The notes below the pieces were generated by a model. It was not told the origin of the DNA and did no database searches. It was given only the letters and a program-made list of their open reading frames with translations. The translations under genes and the position numbers were made by a program. A stretch of DNA of 64,000 bases, from assembly GCA_002049455.2 (NCBI GenBank), contig KV918813.1, positions 186,001 through 250,000 on the forward strand. The letters are read 5' to 3'. Of the stretch, positions 1-9,991 are shown in pieces (position 1 is the stretch's first letter; each line of letters opens with the position of its first letter). The stretch is from Porphyra umbilicalis (Eukaryota; Rhodophyta; Bangiophyceae; Bangiales; Bangiaceae).

Positions 1-493
1 GTTTAGACCAGCAGCGCAGGAGATGGCACGGTTCAATGGGATCCACGCGACGCACCTCCAGCTCTCCTCGCCTCGCCCTGGTAATGGCATGCCCTTTGTA
101 CATGGCGGCCACGTCATCGGAGAGGGCAGGGTTGCCCGAAAAGGTTGGGGGAACCGTCTCGTCGTTTGAAGTGATCACAGCCCAATTGGCAAGGCCGCGC
201 GTCGGTGCAAAGTGAGCCCGCATCGCCGCACGGAGCTGCTCTCCCATCGACTTCCCCTTCAAAAGGGAGTCGGTTCTCCAGTAGAAGAATCGGGCCACGT
301 CCTTGCCCGTCTCCGCGCTCACGGCAAGCGGGTCCAAGTCCCTCGCCTCGCAAAACTCCACCCACCCCCTCTTCCCAGTGATGTAGGAATCATACTTGGT
401 GTTGGTGGCGATGGAAAGGAGCCCACGAGAGATCGCGCTGAGGTCAATCTCAGCGTCGGCGGGCAAGCGGCCCTCGGGTAGCGGCGGTACCAT
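1..493 (-). CDS. Tyrosine recombinase-like protein, 5' part (Crypton/integrase type), cut by window edge
   Basis: The reverse strand is open from an ATG at 493 to the left edge (164 codons, no stop seen). Residues about 25-115 look like the helical SAM-like core-binding domain of tyrosine recombinases: a TKYDSYITGKRGWVEFC segment, a hydrophobic helix ending VARFFYWR, then LRAAMRAHF. The order 'T..Y..y...W..FC ... V..F ... lraal..h' is typical of eukaryotic YR elements (Crypton-like) and phage-integrase relatives. The catalytic domain with its R-H-R-Y residues would lie outside the window, so activity cannot be judged. The gene is divergent from the unknown gene at 996. It could instead be a domesticated recombinase-like host gene. 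Family assignment is from motif reading only. Confidence 0.6.
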   Translation of the reverse strand, partial: MVPPLPEGRLPADAEIDLSAISRGLLSIATNTKYDSYITGKRGWVEFCEARDLDPLAVSAETGKDVARFFYWRTDSLLKGKSMGEQLRAAMRAHFAPTRGLANWAVITSNDETVPPTFSGNPALSDDVAAMYKGHAITRARRGELEVRRVDPIEPCHLLRCWSK

Positions 494-995
494 GATGAGA
501 AGGGGCGAGGGGGCAGCTCAATGGTTCACACGAAAGTGGTACGGAGAGAGGTGGGGCGTGTGTGACCTGATCTTGTCCTAGGAGGCTGCGACAGCCGCGC
601 AGTGGCAGCCCCTGTGCACTTCGCATGCAGGCGGCACACTGGCTGGACTGGGGAACAGGGGCACAGGCGTTGGTCAGTCAGGGCCGTTGCGTGTGCCCTC
701 GTGAGGGCCTGTGGCCCGTCCTCACATTCATGTGCCGTTGAGCAGCTACTGGGGGTGACCACAACTGCCGAAGGGCCGCGGCGCGCGGATGACCTGCTAT
801 TTCTGATCTCTTGACGAAAGGAAGGGGGGCTACGCGCGAAAAAAATTAACGTGACATCTCTGAAATGGCTTGCACGCCTCTGTCGTCGGCCTGCCGGTTC
901 ATCTGCATACGTCTGGCAGCCGCCAGCTGCTCCCGCCACAGCAGCGGTACTCTCCATCCACGCCGTTCTCTTTCTTTCTAAGCACCTTCCCCATC
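494..995. other. Divergent intergenic region
   Basis: About 500 bases between two head-to-head genes, so it should hold both promoters. It is less GC-rich than the DNA to its right. No TATA-like box, repeat or RNA gene was recognised. Confidence 0.5.
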
Positions 996-1778
996 ATGTC
1001 GCTGTTTGATGAATGTGTCGACCAGAACCTCGGCATTCACCCTGCCACGCAACTGCAAGCGGCCTTCTTTGTGCCCACCCCACCCACCGACAACGACCTA
1101 CTTCTTTTTTCATCTGCATCCAGCTTCTCCCCTCCAGATGGGGTGCCGCTCTCGCCGTGGCTTAGCGACCTGGCGGCGCTATCGCTTGGCAGCGCCGTCG
1201 CGGCGGGGGAGAAGCTACGACGCGCGGTTTCGCTTTCCGCCCGGGCTTGCGACCCATATCCCCCTCTCTCCTCCCCCCCCCCCCCCTCCAGTGACCACTC
1301 CGACGGCCAGGCACTGGTGACGCCGGTTGTAGCGGAAGACCAGGCTGCTACCAGCCGCAGCGGAGACGCGCAGGCCCCGGCGACGGGCAGGGCATCTGAC
1401 AAGGTCGCCGACCTTGGCGAGGTGTTGCGCCGTGCTCCTTTGCAGCGGAACCAAGTCGTTGCGCGCGGGCTCAAGTCGGTTGACGACCTGATTGTGGCAT
1501 GGGAGGATGGTTGGAAGGGGTACGCCCCGATGAAGGGCTTCCTGAGAGGGGCGGGCGGCAAGCTCGACAAGGCGCAGGTGAACTTACTCTCCAATGGTAA
1601 CACGGTGATGAAGAAGATCCAGGAGATGGGGCGGGAGGAGTTCCGGAGTACGTATGAGGTCAGCATTGGTGGGAAGGTTCCTACCCTGTTTAGCATCAGA
1701 ACGAGAAACGAGCGGGAGAACGGGCGGGGGAGCGTGCGGGGTACGAAAAGAGGGCATAGAGAAATGACGACGACGTAG
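996..1778 (+). CDS. Hypothetical protein, 260 aa
   Basis: ORF from ATG 996; upstream codons in the same frame lack another ATG. Residues 1-90 are hydrophobic/Ser/Pro-rich. A run of prolines and serines around residue 95 is encoded by a C-rich tract near 1272-1286. The C-terminal half (about 135-230) looks like a folded domain: LGEVLRRAPLQRNQVVARGL, DDLIVAWEDGWKGYAPMKGF, KKIQEMGREEFRSTYEVSI. The tail is basic. No family was recognised. Its divergent position beside the recombinase-like gene makes a shared mobile element possible but unproven. Moderate confidence that it is real: the C-terminal half has normal amino-acid composition, unlike the surrounding GC-driven ORFs. Confidence 0.5.
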   Translation: MSLFDECVDQNLGIHPATQLQAAFFVPTPPTDNDLLLFSSASSFSPPDGVPLSPWLSDLAALSLGSAVAAGEKLRRAVSLSARACDPYPPLSSPPPPSSDHSDGQALVTPVVAEDQAATSRSGDAQAPATGRASDKVADLGEVLRRAPLQRNQVVARGLKSVDDLIVAWEDGWKGYAPMKGFLRGAGGKLDKAQVNLLSNGNTVMKKIQEMGREEFRSTYEVSIGGKVPTLFSIRTRNERENGRGSVRGTKRGHREMTTT

Positions 1779-4700
1779 TGTTTGCTCGGCTTTTCGTGCG
1801 TCAGCAATACAACAGTCCCTTGCCCACACCCCCTTCTTTAAAATGTCCCGGCCCGGGTGGTCACCCTCTTGCCGGCCTGCAGCCAGAATGCGCCGCCGCC
1901 GCCGACGTTGCTTTTTGCCGCCCCCCCTTCCTCTGAAACTTGGAACGCGGGGTGGCAGCGTGACGATGACGGAGCGAGGGACTTTCTTTGTAGGCTGCGC
2001 TGCGGTGAAAAGCCTTCGAGGCAACGTGCAGCCGTCGCAAGGAAAAGGGGGATTGACGCCCGTGGGGGGACGGCGTCGGCGGCGCCGGAGCCGGCTGCGC
2101 TGACGGAGGACGTGGCTCGCTGTTAGGCGACCCCCGCCCTGGAGTAGTGACGCCGCTGGCCGCGGCGGTGGCGACAAGCCGGCCGCTATCCGGCTGCTGC
2201 TTGCCAGCACGCCCCTGGCCGCGCACCGTCCACGCAACAGACAAGGGTGGCCTCCCCGTGCGGTTTTCACACCTCTCCTTTGGCACCTGTGGCAGCAACG
2301 GCGGCGACTGGGACGCCCCCCCCGCGGACCGCGGGCACACCAGGAGCGGGGACAGCCGGGGGTGAGGCATCGCCACACGCGCCCCCACCGGCGGTCCCGG
2401 CCTCGTCTCACTGACTGATGCGGCTTCTGCGGCGGCGGCGCCGCCGCAGCCGAGCGTCGGCGCCGTCCACGCCCCGCACAAAGGCTCGTGGTGGACGGGT
2501 GCGGCAACCGCTGAAGCCGTGGTCGTCGATTTCGCAGGCGGGCCGTGAGTGGCGGCGACCGGCGCCGACGGCGCAGACGTAGTGGGTGTGGGGGTGCCGG
2601 CGGCAGAGGCGGCGCCTGACGCGCTCGGCCGCCTGCAAGGCGCGCCGGTGGCAGCGCGGGTGGCGGTGGGATAGTGTGGCTAGCAGCGGTACGTGCGGTG
2701 GCGGTGGCAGTCATCGTGGGGCGGGCGGCGGCGGCCGTGGCAATGGCGGCTGGGCGGAGTTAGGGGCGGCGGCGGCGTCAGGGGGGGGCGTGAGCCAAGT
2801 GGCGTCGGCCACCCGCCACCGCCGCCGTTAAATCTGCGACTGTGGCTGGCTGGCGTCGGCGGCGCCGGATGCGCCTGATACGTTTCCCTGTCCCCCGCTG
2901 CCGAAACTGGCGTTCGCGATGCCGGCCGCAGTCGGCGTACAGGCCGGGCTGCTGCCGCCGCTGGTCGGCAGCGCGTCCACGGCGCTGACGGCTCCCCAGG
3001 CGCCTTGATGTGCCCCCTAGTTTCTCTCGCCGCTACGTCTCAAAGGCGACAACCCCCCGCCGCTGCCGTCGTCGATGCCGTGGCCCTTGGCGCCGCCCCA
3101 TCTGCGGGCCCTTCCTCTGGCGTGGCGACCGCCCCGGAGGATGTGGTCATCCTCCTCGCCGTCTACGCTACGACCACTGTGGCAGTCGTCGCCCGGCCTG
3201 CGGTGCTCCCCCGCCCAGCAAACGCTGGCACGCCGCTGCCGGTCGACGCGGACGGGGGGATCACCTGGCCGCCCGCTGCTGCGCGTGAGAGCGTACGCCC
3301 AGCGAGGGAGACCGCGGCGCCCGACAATGGCAGTGACGGGCGCCCCAGTAGCCGGCTGCGGGCGGCGAGAGTGGCCGCCGCCGCCGTTGCCGCGGCGTCA
3401 GCGGCGGTGACGGTCGCCACAGTCTCTGCGGCGGTCGCCGCCAGGGCGCGGCGAGTAGGAGGGGGCGGCAACGAGGGGGGGGTAGGGGTGGGGGCGCCTT
3501 CATGGCGCCATCGATGCTCCGCCTTCCCTTCCAAGCGCTACCCCCCGCCTCCAGTTTCGGGGGGCAGGCAACTCCCGTCGATTGCGTCCTGTGGGTGCTT
3601 GCGGTGGTGGACGCGGCGGCGGCGAGCTGCGGCAATGGGGGCGGGTGGTCTGCGATCCGCGTGAAGCCAGCGGGGCTGGCGGGGTTGAGTTTGCGCCCCG
3701 CCTGAAGCGCCCTCGTGTCGGCGCTCCCCTCTAGCTGTGGCGGCTGTGTGCGCCTGCCGCCCTTCCCAGCGGCTTTGCCCATGGACGAGTGAGCCCGTCC
3801 TCGGCCTGGCTTGCACGCCCCTGGTGGCGGTTGTGGTGGTCTACGGCAGCGGCGACGCCCTCGACAGCCCGGGCCTCGTTTTTTTCCGCGTGGCCCCCCG
3901 GCGTGACAGTACTGGCCGTCGTCCCCGCGGGCTCGCGGCCGCGGCCGACGAACGCGGACGTGGCGGCGGCCGTCGGTGTCCGCCCGCCGTGGCATGCCGT
4001 GCGGGGCGCCGTCGGAGAGGGGGGGGGGTGCGGGGGAACCCGTCGCGGGGCATCAAGCCTGACCATGTGATGCTGGAATCGGTGAAAGTCGCAGGACCGC
4101 CGCCGGTGGCGCTCCCGCAGCTAGCACGGCGGGTTGTGGGGATGCTCGCAACTGCAGCGGCATCGGTGGAGGTGGGTGGGGGGAGAGAGGTGGCAGGTGG
4201 CGGCAGCGCTGAGAATTCTGTTGTGCCTAGGGTCTGTCGGATAGCTCTTCACTGGAATGGCCAGACTGCGGCGTCGCCGACGCCCCCTCGCCCGCTCCCG
4301 GCGGCGTGCCAGCGGCTGGCGGCTGCCAGCGGCAGCGGCAGGCGTCGCGCCTCGTTTGGTGTCGGAGCTGGCATTGTGGCGCTCGTCAGGCATCGACGAC
4401 AGTGTCGACTCGGTGGCCGACGACCAGTGATGGTCGCGGCAACCAAGGCCGGCTTGGACGCTGGCGGTTACGACGACGGGAGCGACGGGAACAAGGGCAA
4501 CAAGATCCTCGTCGGCACAGACTCGCCGGTGGCGATTGCCACCGCCCACTTGACTGAGGGCGGCGCGGCAGCAGAGGCAGGCGTCGACACCCGCAGCGTC
4601 AATGGTAGGAGCAGCGACAACCTCCGCAAGGCGATTGTCGGCGGCGGAGACCGCTGAGTTGGAGGCGAGCCGTCAGCGGGGGGGGGGGGCACCGCCTGTG

Positions 4701-7700
4701 ACTCCCGACACTGTAGAACGGAATCTGTCTTCCTTTCCCCCCACCTGCCATTTTGGGTGACGCTCGGCCCCCCCTGTCCATGGCACAAACACTGTCGGGG
4801 GATAGTTGTACCCCCCCACCCAGAACCGTACTCTGCGGGCTTGTCGCTCCACCCCCAGAGCGCGGCGCGCGCGCCGCTGATGAGTGCTTGGTTGCGACCA
4901 GGTGGAAGGGCCAGCCGGTGGCACTGGTAGCGGCGGCGGTGGCGGAGGGGGGGGGGAACGGGACCGATGAGGGGGTGCCCTCCTGTGACGACGGCTGGGG
5001 CGACGTCGACGACTGATGGGCGCGGGGCTTTCAGCGCTTCCATTCGAGGCGCCGCCACCGCCTCTCGAACGGTTGCCGACGCGCCCCCGACAGGCCTTCG
5101 TAGCGGTTGCAGTTGCGGCGGCGCTGGTGATCACCGTCGCGGCGGCGGGCGCCACTGGGCTGCTGTATGCTGGCTCATCTATCCACAACACCCGCCCGGC
5201 TGGAAGGGCGGGGACGGGGTGTGGGAGCTAAAGGTGGTAGACGCGGTGGCGTGGTGGTGCGACGACGTGTCGGGGGTGGCCGCCGACGAGGCAGACCGCG
5301 CGAATGACGCGGCGTCCATCACAGGCGTCGAGGGGTGCGCGGGGGGTCGGCTGGCGCGGCGTCCAATACAGTCGTCGAGCGGTGCCCCCGGTTGTTCTTT
5401 CGGTCCTCCGTCCCCCTCCTCGCTCCCCCCCCCTCGGCCCCACGCCCCCCCGGATTCGTCCTGCGGCGCCGTGTCCCGCCGTCGCCGCGGGCACGGCCGG
5501 GGTGGCGCCCTTACGCTTCTCCCGGGCCGACGCGGTCACCTCGGCGCTGCCAGACGCGTCGGGCGCGGCCGATGCCGCCGAAATCGCGTCCCAGGCCTCT
5601 GCTGCTGCCCCCGCGCACTCGCCGGCACCGCCGGGCGCTTGTGTCTCCCCCGGCGGCTGTGCGGCTGCTGCGGGTGCCGCTCGGTCCTCGGGCGGCGCAG
5701 GGCAGGCGGCGGGCTCTTGTGCTGGTGCTGTGGCGGCGCCGCTGGCACGCGACGCTGCTGCCGGCGCCGGCCGTCTTGCCGTCGCGACGGACGTCCCGCC
5801 GCAGGAGGCGGCCGCGGTGGCGGCGGCTGCCGGCGCGTCGTCTTCCCCAACTCCGGATGGGGCAGTCGCCCACCCGATGCCGTGTGGCTTTGGAGGCGGC
5901 TCTGGCGCCGCGGTTGTGGCCGCGGCGGTGCCCTGCCCGCCAACGCTACGCGGTCGCGGCAGCGCCACCTTGCCGGCGGATGGCGCGTCACGCGGGGTGG
6001 CGCCCCCCCGGCACGTGGAGGGCGTGCCGGTGGCGGTGGTTGTCGGGGGCGCGCCGTGGGGGCTGTCGGAGCCGGCATCCGCCCGCACTGCGAGCGTGCC
6101 GTGCGGGGGCGGTGCCGCCGCCGCCCCCCGCTCAGCCCCCCCCCCCCCCCGCCCCCTCTGCGTAGGTCGGTCTGGGCGGCCCGGCCGGGCGGCGGGTTTG
6201 GCCAAGGTGCGGTGGGGGGTGCCAAGACGGTATCACCGTTAGTTCTCGGGGCGCCTGTGGTGGCGCCGGCGGCGAGCGCGGGCGGTGGCGCCGGCGCGGC
6301 GGTGGCGGCGCAAGCGGGATCTGCCGCGCCTTCGCTGTCTGCTCCCGCATCGGTGGTGGGGCAGCACGCGCTGTCGCCGGCGGCAGCGGCAGCGTCACGT
6401 CCGCCGGCCGACACCGCGCACCGACTCCCCCCCCTCCCCCCCCCCGCCCCCCCCCGCGCCACGCTCGGGGACGACCGACGCCGTGGCGATGGGCGGGCGG
6501 CAGCAAGCGCGCATGGGTTGGCAGGGACCGCGGCGGAGGCGGCCAACGCCGGCGCGGCGCATCCCGCCGGAAGTTTCGGTGGCGCTGGTCAGCTGTCTGG
6601 CCTTGGCGCCGCCGCGCCACCGGCGATGGCCGCGACGCCCTCAGCGCAGTCCGGTGTCTCGGCCGCAGCCGCCCAATCAGCGGCCGCCGCGCCCGCAGTG
6701 GCGGATGCGCCCGCCGTTGCGCTGGCCACCGCGATGGACGCCAGCGGCGTCAGCCGACGCCGCTGGCGTCGCCGCCACCGTCGCGACTGGTGCACCCGGC
6801 GGCATCGACGGCGAAGCCCACCGCGCTTTCCCGGCGGCGGCGCCAGCGGCCGCGGCGTTCGCGCTCTGTGCCGCCGGTGGCTTTGCTGCCAACGCCATGC
6901 CTGCTGTCAGTGGGCCCGCGGTTTCGGGGCGGTTGCTGCAGGCGGCACCCGCGGGGGCGCCGACCTGCGCGACGGAGGCGGCGGCCTCGGCGGCGCCGGC
7001 GGCCGTACAACGGGGCGCCGCGGCGGCGGCGCTGGCCGCCGGCGCCGGGCACCTCCCCCCCCGCCCCCCCCCCCCACTCAGCGATCCCGCGCGGCCGACG
7101 CCCCGCCCTCGGGCGGGCGGCGGGTCGTGCGCAGGCCGCGGCAGTGGCGGTGGCGGCTGGGACGCTGGCGGCGGCGGCCGCGGTGGCGTCCTTGCTGCCT
7201 GCCACCACGGTGCCTGCGCGGCACCCGCCCCCCACGGACGGGTCCGAGCCGCCGACGTCGGCGCCTTCCCCGCGCCCGGGCGCGGCGGCAGGCGCAGCCG
7301 CAACGGGCAGCGTCTCTTCCCCCCCCCCCCCCCCCCCCCCCCCACCTGCTCGAAAGAGAATGCTGAGGTCCGGGCAGCAGACGTGCGGGTGCTGACGCGG
7401 GAGTGGGGGCGAAACGTCGAGGGGGCGAGGGGATGGACGCCGCCTCATTCATGGACGAGGCGGGTTGTCTTGTTACGGCTTGCAGCATGATTCAGGTGGA
7501 GAGAGGGTACATGGCGATGGCAGCCCGGGCCTTCATATCTCGCACACCGGCGCGCTCCTCCACAAAGTGGCCTTCTCCAACGCTGCAAAATGGTAGCCTG
7601 CCTCGATAACGCCCGCACCAGAGACATGCCGTGCTCACGCACACCCCCGACGCCCCAGAAAGTCACAGCGGTCCCCTCCCCTCACTGGTGCATGCCGCAG

Positions 7701-8698
7701 GCATCTGCAGCAGCGACATTCCACGCAACCAGCACGGTCACCTGGCCACCAGCGTGCGCCAGCGCCACGGCGCACGGGTGCAAAAGCGCTTACGACGGGT
7801 AGGCCGCGCGGGCGGTGGATGTCCCAGGTAGACGCGCCACAGCGTCGCATGGGGGACGGGATTGAGCGAGCGGCCGCGCCAGGCGGATATCAGCGGGAGG
7901 CGGGGAAAAGAGGGAGGTGGGCGGCGGCGACAGGCGAGCCGCGGCGGCGGATGCCCGGACGCGGCACGTGCGTGGTGGCGGCAGGCCGACGGAGAAGGCA
8001 GTTGGGCACCAGCAGCGGCAGGGCAGGAGGCGGCAGGGGGGGGCAGCTGCAGGGGGGGCGGCGCGGCAGGTAGGCACCAGCGGCGGGCAGCGGGCGGCGG
8101 CAGGTAGGGGGCAGCGGCACATGATCGACGGGGGCAGGTAGACAGCGACGGAGCGTGAGCGGCGGTGGAAGACGGGCCGCTGTGGCAGACGGGCGCCTGC
8201 CACAGGCGCGCCGCGGCGGCAGGTGGGCTGTGGCCACAGGCGGATGACGGCGGCTGGTCGGCGGCGGCCACAGGCGGACGGCGGCGGCAGGTTGGCGGCG
8301 GCCACAGGCGGACGCGGCGGCAGGTTGGCGGCGGCGGCAGGTTGGCGGCAGCGGCACGCGGACGAAGGCGGGAGGTGGCTAGTGGGGGCAGGCTAGCGGC
8401 GGCGGCTGGCCACCCGCTGGTAGGAGGCCGGCCGCCTCGGCAAGGCGGCCAGCGCCCGATGGGCGCCGGTTGGGAGTTGGGCGCACGGCGTGGGTAGACC
8501 CCCAGCGCGGGTGGTCGCGCGGATTGCTCGGGTGGGAGCGTGCCTCGACGTCCGAGACGGGTGGGTGGGCTGGCGGGCTGGTCGGGGCGGGTGGGGCGTG
8601 GCGCCCAGCGCCCGTCCAAACCCGATACTGTAAGCCCGGACAGCGATTTTACGCTGCAATTTGATTGGGCCGCTGAGAGAGAGAAAGAGAAGAGCATG
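1779..8698. other. GC-rich low-complexity region without a supportable gene
   Basis: Nearly 7 kb of GCC/GGC/CGG-rich DNA open in many frames on both strands, giving only Ala/Arg/Pro/Gly-rich translations. Candidate stretches on the + strand at 5,300-6,240 and 6,240-7,050 are Ala/Gly/Ser-rich and could be a decayed or homopolymer-broken low-complexity gene, but no domain, start or splice pattern supports this. A C25 run lies at 7,319-7,343. From about 7,450 to 7,800 base composition becomes more balanced, again without a recognisable gene. Confidence 0.6.
7930..8420. repeat. Degenerate GC-rich tandem repeat
   Basis: Imperfectly repeated units containing GGCGGCGGCCACAGGCGGAC and GGCGGCGGCAGGTTGGCGGC. 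The best-preserved copies lie at about 8,225-8,350 with a spacing near 33 bases. To the left the array fades into GGCAGGTAGG-type fragments. Confidence 0.6.
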
Positions 8699-8894
8699 TG
8701 TGGAACGTCCGGCCCACAACTGGTCCGCATCTGGTTTCCCGGACTGCCGATTTCGTTAGACTTATTGTCGCATCTCCCGCTCGACCTTTCAATTATCGTA
8801 TCTCCGACTTGACCTCACTGATCTTATATAAACCGCCACCCCGCCGCCGGACCGACGACGGCTGCGGCGGTCAGCCTTCTTTGACATATTCACA
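8699..8894 (+). repeat. 5' LTR of copia element
   Basis: 196 bases, TGTGGAACG...ATTCACA, matching 14,049-14,244 except for two transitions (CGCTCGACC versus CGCTTGACC, CAATTATCG versus CAATCATCG). It carries a TATA-like TATATAAA at 8,825-8,832. Confidence 0.95.
8825..8832 (+). promoter_or_regulatory. LTR TATA-like box
   Basis: TATATAAA inside the 5' LTR, in otherwise GC-rich sequence and repeated at the same place in the 3' LTR (14,175-14,182). The position suits the core promoter driving the genomic RNA of the element. Confidence 0.6.
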
Positions 8895-8906
8895 TGGTAG
8901 CCACGG
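8895..8906 (+). other. Candidate primer-binding site
   Basis: TGGTAGCCACGG follows directly after the 5' LTR. Only the first five bases agree with the TGGTATCAGAGC typical of initiator-Met tRNA priming, so the primer tRNA is not established. Confidence 0.35.
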
Positions 8907-9021
8907 TGCGCCGTTGCTGAGGGTTCCTGCTTCCCCACCGTCCTCTGCCCCGGCCCGGTCCCTCTACGCCGTCTCGCCCCCCCGCCCGACTGCCCGGATC
9001 GACTACGCCCCGGCCCTCCGT

Positions 9022-9052
<31 letters not shown>

Positions 9053-9074
9053 GCCCCCTCCGTCCCTCACCGCC

Positions 9075-9830
9075 ATGACCTCCTCCGGATCCCCCTCCAT
9101 GTCCCCCTCCCCGGCCCCCTCCTCGCCCGCCGCCTTCCTCGCCACGATCCCCAACGACCCAACGTCCTACGACGACATCCTCGCCCGCCTCCGCGCCATC
9201 GGATCCTCCTCGTCCACCTCCTGGTCGCCGGCCGACATCAACCTCTCCACCGCCATGGCGATCGGGGACTTCCCCGTCACCTCCCTCTCCCGTCGCCAAC
9301 TCACGGCCGTGTCCATGGCCGTCCACGACCTCTAGCCGCCCTACCCCACGGTCAACCTCCACCGCACGACCGGCGGACTCACCCGCCTCCAGCTCCTCCA
9401 ACTCCACCTCGATGGGAGCACGAGCAGATCCAGGGCTTCGGCGCCCCCTCTTCGCCCCTCGTCGCCCCCCTCCCTCCCGCTCCCGCCCCGCTGCCCCCGC
9501 CGCCTGCCCCGCCTGCCCCCCCGTCTCGCCCCGCCACACCGCCCCCGCCTCCCCGGCCGTCCACGCCCCCGCCCCGTTCGCCTGTCGCCGCCGCCGCCCT
9601 CCCCCCCGTCCGCGGCGCCCCTTCTTCTCACCCTCCCTCCACCGCCGTCCGCGCCGTCGCCCAGTACTACACCGCCGACCGCCAGTACGGCGGCCTGGAC
9701 GACGAGTCCCTCACCCGCGCGCGCTCCAACTTCACCAGCATCTGTGACGCGTTCTCGGTCCCGCGCTCCCTCCGCGCGACCTGCATCCCCTTGCCCTGCG
9801 CCTGAGTGAACACAACCTCCCCGCCCTCGC
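9075..9830 (+). pseudogene. copia gag-like region, frame-broken
   Basis: ATG 9,075 opens 86 codons (contains DPTSYDDILARLRAI and FPVTSLSRRQLTAVSMAV) and stops at a TAG at 9,333-9,335. Sense continues after the stop (PTVNLHRTTGGLTRLQLLQL), then, in another frame at about 9,660-9,800, with AQYYTADRQYGGLDDESLTR and RARSNFTSICDAFSVP. This is read as the gag/nucleocapsid region by position; no CCHC knuckle was recognised. A C29 run at 9,024-9,052 lies just upstream. The TAG may be a genuine lesion or a leaky stop. Confidence 0.55.
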
Positions 9831-9991
9831 CCAGGACTCCCGCGGCCTCCCTGAGGCGCCATCTGGGAGGTCATCCACTCCCGCGTCTACTCCGCCGCCC
9901 GCACCCTGCGCATTCCGCGAACAGTGGCAGTCCACGACTTACCGCTCCGAGCCGTCCTCACTAACGACACCGCCGTCTCCCGATTCGACGC

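Noticed and set aside
1861-7490. Many ORFs of 200-800 codons in all frames
   Set aside because: Composition is Ala/Arg/Pro/Gly only, driven by GC content; overlapping frames are equally open and no domain or start context favours one.
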